In this document: positions 61,050 through 64,000 of the stretch, piece by piece
Layout of the letters: every line of letters starts with the position of its first letter
Position numbering within the stretch: the stretch's first letter is position 1
DNA from: CAJXMH01 sp964001305
Lineage (GTDB): Bacteria; Bacteroidota; Bacteroidia; Flavobacteriales_E; Vicingaceae
Length of the DNA stretch: 64,000 bases
NCBI GenBank assembly: GCA_964001305.1
Contig: CAXFAI010000019.1
Coordinates: 124,001 to 188,000, forward strand
Reading direction: 5' to 3'
Position numbers and translations under genes: made by a program
The notes under the pieces: model-generated
What the model was told of the DNA's origin: nothing
Databases searched by the model: none
What the model saw: only the letters and a program-made list of their open reading frames with translations

Positions 61050-61718
61050 CTATTTTTCTTTTAAAGGAGCAAATTCTTCACGATAAAGAATCTCAATGGC
61101 GTCCATTAAGTCATTCGTTTCAGATGTACTTGTACCATCAAAAACACCTCTTATCCTTCCTTGTTTATCAACTAAGGCAAGATTTGAAGTATGTAAGAAT
61201 CCACCTGGCGCCAAATCATCAACCATAGCATTTGAGAAATAACCATTAAAGGCAATTCCATACAAGTCTTCTTTATCTCCAGTTACAAAATTCCATATTG
61301 AATCGATTGCATGTACTTTATCTGCATACGCTCTTAGCACTTCAACTGAATCATGAGCGGGATTAACCGTATGTGACAATAATTTAAAATCACTCCGATC
61401 ATAAAAGTGCTTTTGCAATTCTAACATATGGGTTGCCATTTGTGGACAAATAGTTGGGCATGTTGCAAAAAAGAAGTCTGCTACATACACATTTCCCTTA
61501 TAGTCATCTTGGGTAACTACTTCTCCATTTTGGTTTATAAATGAAAAATTGGGAATGGTATGATACAAGGTATCCCCATTGGCATTCACAGATTTTGGCC
61601 CATAAACGGGTAACTTTTTAAAGTTATTGGTACCAGTATGTAAAAAGAGATAAAATAAAGAAGGTAGTAACAAGATGCTGATCAAGATTACTACCTTTTG
61701 AATTCTTTTATTATTCAT
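61050..61718 (-). CDS. SCO1/SenC family copper chaperone
   Basis: A 222-residue protein with one N-terminal membrane helix (9-28) and a thioredoxin-like periplasmic domain. The copper ligands are CPTIC (Cys87 and Cys91) and His176 in FLHTSNLALVD; GVFDGTSTSETND ends the fold. SCO proteins deliver copper to the CuA site of cytochrome oxidase subunit II. Located 13 bases after the oxidase subunit IV gene. Confidence 0.95.
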   Translation of the reverse strand: MNNKRIQKVVILISILLLPSLFYLFLHTGTNNFKKLPVYGPKSVNANGDTLYHTIPNFSFINQNGEVVTQDDYKGNVYVADFFFATCPTICPQMATHMLELQKHFYDRSDFKLLSHTVNPAHDSVEVLRAYADKVHAIDSIWNFVTGDKEDLYGIAFNGYFSNAMVDDLAPGGFLHTSNLALVDKQGRIRGVFDGTSTSETNDLMDAIEILYREEFAPLKEK

Positions 61719-61731
61719 AAACTAACTTAAG

Positions 61732-62094
61732 TCATAAGAGCACATCGGCTTCACCGTGAATGTATATTGCTTCTGTTAGCATCATTACAATTAAGTACGC
61801 TACAAGAACGATATAAGGCAACGCCACAGCGTATATAAAGTTCTTATACTCATGTTTTAAATGCATATAATAAGCAACAATATAATAGGCCTTTACCAAA
61901 GTTAAAATGATAAAAGTCCACTTTACGAAAGACCAAGCTAAGCCCATGTCTTTCCATACAAGTCCTAAGCTAACTTCTACAGTGGTAACTACTAAAAGCA
62001 CCCAAAAGATAACCCAAATGGTTTTACGCATTTTTTTACCCTCTTCTTCAGAGTGATGATTTACATATTCTGCTGTTCTATCGTAATCAGACAT
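61732..62094 (-). CDS. Cytochrome oxidase subunit IV-like (small membrane subunit)
   Basis: A 120-residue protein with three membrane helices, matching small subunit IV of caa3-type oxidases (prokaryotic COX4-like). Seen: TIWVIFWVLLVVTTVEVSLG, FTFIILTLVKAYYIVAYYMH-like region and YAVALPYIVLVAYLIVMML. The subunit stabilises the oxidase. It lies between subunit III (62116) and SCO with short gaps on one strand. Confidence 0.88.
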   Translation of the reverse strand: MSDYDRTAEYVNHHSEEEGKKMRKTIWVIFWVLLVVTTVEVSLGLVWKDMGLAWSFVKWTFIILTLVKAYYIVAYYMHLKHEYKNFIYAVALPYIVLVAYLIVMMLTEAIYIHGEADVLL

Positions 62095-62115
62095 AATCTT
62101 ATTAATTGAAAAGTA

Positions 62116-62919
62116 TTAAACTAAATAGAAAAAGGTAAAAACAAATACCCAAACAAGGTCTACAAAGTGCCAATAAAGTCCCACTTTTTCAACCATTTCA
62201 TAGTGTCCTCTTTTTTCGTAAGTCCCTTTTAAGACATTAACAAAAATGATAAAGTTCAACACCACTCCACTAAATACGTGAGTTCCGTGAAAACCGGTAA
62301 TGAAGAAGAAGAAATCTCCAAATAATGGAACTCCATATTCATTCACGGTCAAATTTGCTCCATAAACTTCAGTCCCAGACTGAATAAGAGCGGCGGCTTC
62401 TGCACCTGACACTTCAATTCCATTTGGCATTACAAATGCATTTTTTGCTTCGGAAAGCCATTGAACAATAGTTCCATCTGCAAGCTGTAAAGCACCCAAT
62501 TCAGTTCCGTGAATAAAGTGATACCATTCCCAAGCTTGTGAGCCAACGAAAACTAGACCACCAACAATTGTCAGAGCCATCCAAAGTATAACACCATCTT
62601 TCTTGTTTCTATGGCCTGCTTCAACTGCCAATACCATAGTAACCGAACTCATAATAAGGATAAAGGTCATTAAGGCAACATACAACAAAGGATGATCGCC
62701 ATGCATAAATGGGAAATGCGTAAACACATTTTCTGCAACTGGCCAAACATCTTCAAATCGATGTCTCATAAAGCCATAAGCAATTAATAGTCCTGAAAAG
62801 GTAAATGCATCAGAAACTAGGAAGAACCACATCATGATTTTTCCATAGCTCACATTAAAAGGAGAAATTCCTCCTCCCCATAATTTCTTTGAATCAATTG
62901 GCGTAGAATGTCCGGCCAT
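62116..62919 (-). CDS. ctaE: Cytochrome c oxidase subunit III (long form)
   Basis: A 267-residue heme-copper oxidase subunit III with about five to seven membrane helices (KIMMWFFLVSDAFTFSGLLIA, GFHGTHVFSGVVLNFIIFVN, YWHFVDLVWVFVFTFFYLV). It contains a hydrophilic insertion of about 65 residues (about 135-200, LADGTIVQWLSEAKN to VNEYGVPLFGD) not usual in short COX3. Its function is structural support and oxygen channel of the terminal oxidase. Starts with ATG 62919, 10 bases after the other subunit III-like gene. Confidence 0.93.
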   Translation of the reverse strand: MAGHSTPIDSKKLWGGGISPFNVSYGKIMMWFFLVSDAFTFSGLLIAYGFMRHRFEDVWPVAENVFTHFPFMHGDHPLLYVALMTFILIMSSVTMVLAVEAGHRNKKDGVILWMALTIVGGLVFVGSQAWEWYHFIHGTELGALQLADGTIVQWLSEAKNAFVMPNGIEVSGAEAAALIQSGTEVYGANLTVNEYGVPLFGDFFFFITGFHGTHVFSGVVLNFIIFVNVLKGTYEKRGHYEMVEKVGLYWHFVDLVWVFVFTFFYLV

Positions 62920-62929
62920 AAGAGTATAA

Positions 62930-63520
62930 TTAAATTACTGTTCTAAAGAATATGTATAAATATATCCAAATACCACCCATAAAATGCCAGTACATGGAAC
63001 ACACCTGCAAACCTAATAAATTTTTCGACGAATATTTTTCTCTAATTGCATTAAAAAGTACAATACTTAATGACACAAAACCTCCTAGCAAATGCATTAA
63101 ATGCATCCAACTAATAATGTATAAATAAGAACCAGAGGCATTTTGACTTGGTCCGGTAAAAAATATACCTTCTTCAACCAATTGTCCATAAGCCATAAAC
63201 TGCATGATTACAAACAAAACGCCTAAGAGTAAAGTTGATAAAACACCAAGCTTTATTCCTTTAAAATCATTCTTCTTAGCAGAATACACTGCCCATACCA
63301 TACCAAAACTGCTAATCAAAATAACGATAGTGCTCCATAAAAACATTTCAGGAAGTTCATATTGAAGCCAATTGCCATCACCTTTTCTTACAATAACGGC
63401 ACTGGTTAAGCCAGCAAAAAGCATTAAAATACTCATCATCCCAATCCACAAGAGTGGCTTAGCGACTTTCTTCTTTTTATATTCCTGATATTCTTTTTTA
63501 TCCAAAGTTGCTTCTAACAT
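62930..63520 (-). CDS. Cytochrome c oxidase subunit III-like (short form)
   Basis: A 196-residue protein with about five membrane helices and COX3 signatures (WMHLMHLLGGFVSLSIVLFN, LGLQVCSMYWHFMGGIWIYL). Two subunit III-like genes in tandem are typical of Bacteroidota caa3 clusters. The first ~20 residues are charged and cytoplasmic. It lies 5 bases after the heme O synthase gene on the same strand. Confidence 0.9.
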   Translation of the reverse strand: MLEATLDKKEYQEYKKKKVAKPLLWIGMMSILMLFAGLTSAVIVRKGDGNWLQYELPEMFLWSTIVILISSFGMVWAVYSAKKNDFKGIKLGVLSTLLLGVLFVIMQFMAYGQLVEEGIFFTGPSQNASGSYLYIISWMHLMHLLGGFVSLSIVLFNAIREKYSSKNLLGLQVCSMYWHFMGGIWIYLYIFFRTVI

Positions 63521-63525
63521 TAGAG

Positions 63526-64000
63526 TTATATTTTATCAAAGTACCAAACCAACAAAACGATTGGCACATAAATAAAGCTTGCAAACATGACTTTTGTTGC
63601 CGCCTGATCTGATTTTGTTTGAAATAATTTGATGGAAGGCCACAACATGAGAAGCCCAGCAATTAAAAAAGCGATGAGTGAGAAATTGCCAACAAATCCA
63701 AAAAAGGTAGGTAGCAAGCTCACTAAAATCATGAACAAACAATACAGTAATATCATAAAGGCTGACGTTAAGTCTTTCCCTCCTTTTGATGGCAATAATT
63801 TAAATCCAGCATTTGCATAATCTTCGTTCGCTTTCCAAGCAATAGCCCAAAAGTGGGGAAATTGCCACATAAATTGAAGGGCAAATAATAAACCAGGCTC
63901 TAAACCAAATTCACCATTGTAAGCCACATAACCCAAAAGTGGAGGAACAGCTCCCGGGAAGGCTCCAACAAACACAGCCCAAGATGTAATTTGCTTTAAA
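63526..64000 (-). CDS. ctaB: Protoheme IX farnesyltransferase, C-terminal part (truncated by window edge)
   Basis: The frame is open from the window end to 63526 and gives the last ~158 residues of heme O synthase (CtaB/CyoE), a UbiA-type membrane prenyltransferase that adds farnesyl to heme b. Seen: the family core AVFVGAFPGAVPPLLGYVA, WQFPHFWAIAWKANEDY and GGKDLTSAFMILLY. Four or more membrane helices follow. It is followed by the oxidase subunit III genes and makes the heme for that oxidase. Confidence 0.94.
   Translation of the reverse strand, partial: LKQITSWAVFVGAFPGAVPPLLGYVAYNGEFGLEPGLLFALQFMWQFPHFWAIAWKANEDYANAGFKLLPSKGGKDLTSAFMILLYCLFMILVSLLPTFFGFVGNFSLIAFLIAGLLMLWPSIKLFQTKSDQAATKVMFASFIYVPIVLLVWYFDKI

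Noticed and set aside
1..64000. tRNA, rRNA or CRISPR features
   Set aside because: Intergenic gaps were read for cloverleaf-like ends and regularly spaced repeats; none was seen, though a covariance search could not be run.

Overview
The window looks like a chromosomal segment of a Bacteroidota bacterium, most likely a Flavobacteriales-type aquatic aerobe. The reasons are an AT-rich sequence, secreted proteins with type IX secretion (T9SS) C-terminal sorting domains and a gliding-motility-type C-terminal domain, a TonB receptor with an N-terminal carboxypeptidase-regulatory-like domain, DUF4286, DUF6428 and DUF1572 families, -7 promoter elements of the Bacteroidota form TAnnTTTG, and the order purH-mreB-mreC-mreD-mrdA-rodA. 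No tRNA, rRNA, CRISPR array, transposase, integrase or phage gene was seen.

Layout. 1-5.4 kb: the serS 3' end, a lipoprotein, a TPR protein, a DUF4286 protein, rsmA and mgtE, all forward and mostly overlapping. 5.6-7.8 kb: a 2-hydroxyacid dehydrogenase and a T9SS propeller protein. 7.8-10.4 kb (reverse): an arsenic operon arsR-DUF6428-arsC-acr3 with a palindromic operator upstream. 10.4-10.75 kb: a gene-free stretch of degenerate dispersed repeats. 10.8-13.6 kb: aspartokinase, a GNAT enzyme and fbp. 13.6-22.1 kb: an orphan TPR histidine kinase, two multi-spanning membrane proteins (one TMTC-like), an exported DOPA-dioxygenase homologue, a DinB-like protein and a membrane-anchored SGNH protein. 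22.2-34.3 kb: mfd, then a T9SS protein bracketed by mfd's own tail and a second copy of that tail, a gene-poor kilobase, and two tandem paralogous T9SS proteins (reverse). 34.3-35.6 kb: an ABC permease. 35.7-42.8 kb: purH and the rod-shape operon. 42.8-47.1 kb (reverse): NifU-like protein, Mrp-type ATPase, alkyltransferase-like protein, trmB and an M1 aminopeptidase. 47.3-56.3 kb: two small exported proteins, a TonB receptor with a surface beta-helix lipoprotein, a PhoB/PhoR-like pair, and an ECF sigma factor with a putative membrane anti-sigma protein ending in a T9SS domain. 56.3-60.2 kb (reverse): metH behind a SAM-I riboswitch and terminator. 60.2-64 kb (reverse): a cytochrome oxidase assembly and subunit cluster, ending in a truncated heme O synthase gene.

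Main points of interest: (1) the 3' end of mfd is duplicated 3.3 kb downstream, flanking a T9SS gene, which looks like a module-insertion scar; (2) the probable anti-sigma protein carries a T9SS type B-like C-terminal domain, which suggests an envelope- or secretion-sensing circuit; (3) TTAAG/TTAAC (or TGTTA) repeats spaced 11 bp apart lie before the PhoB-like regulator, the beta-helix/TonB pair, the MORN protein and the 105-aa/M1 peptidase divergent promoter, and may define a small regulon. These are inferences from reading the sequence; no searches were run.
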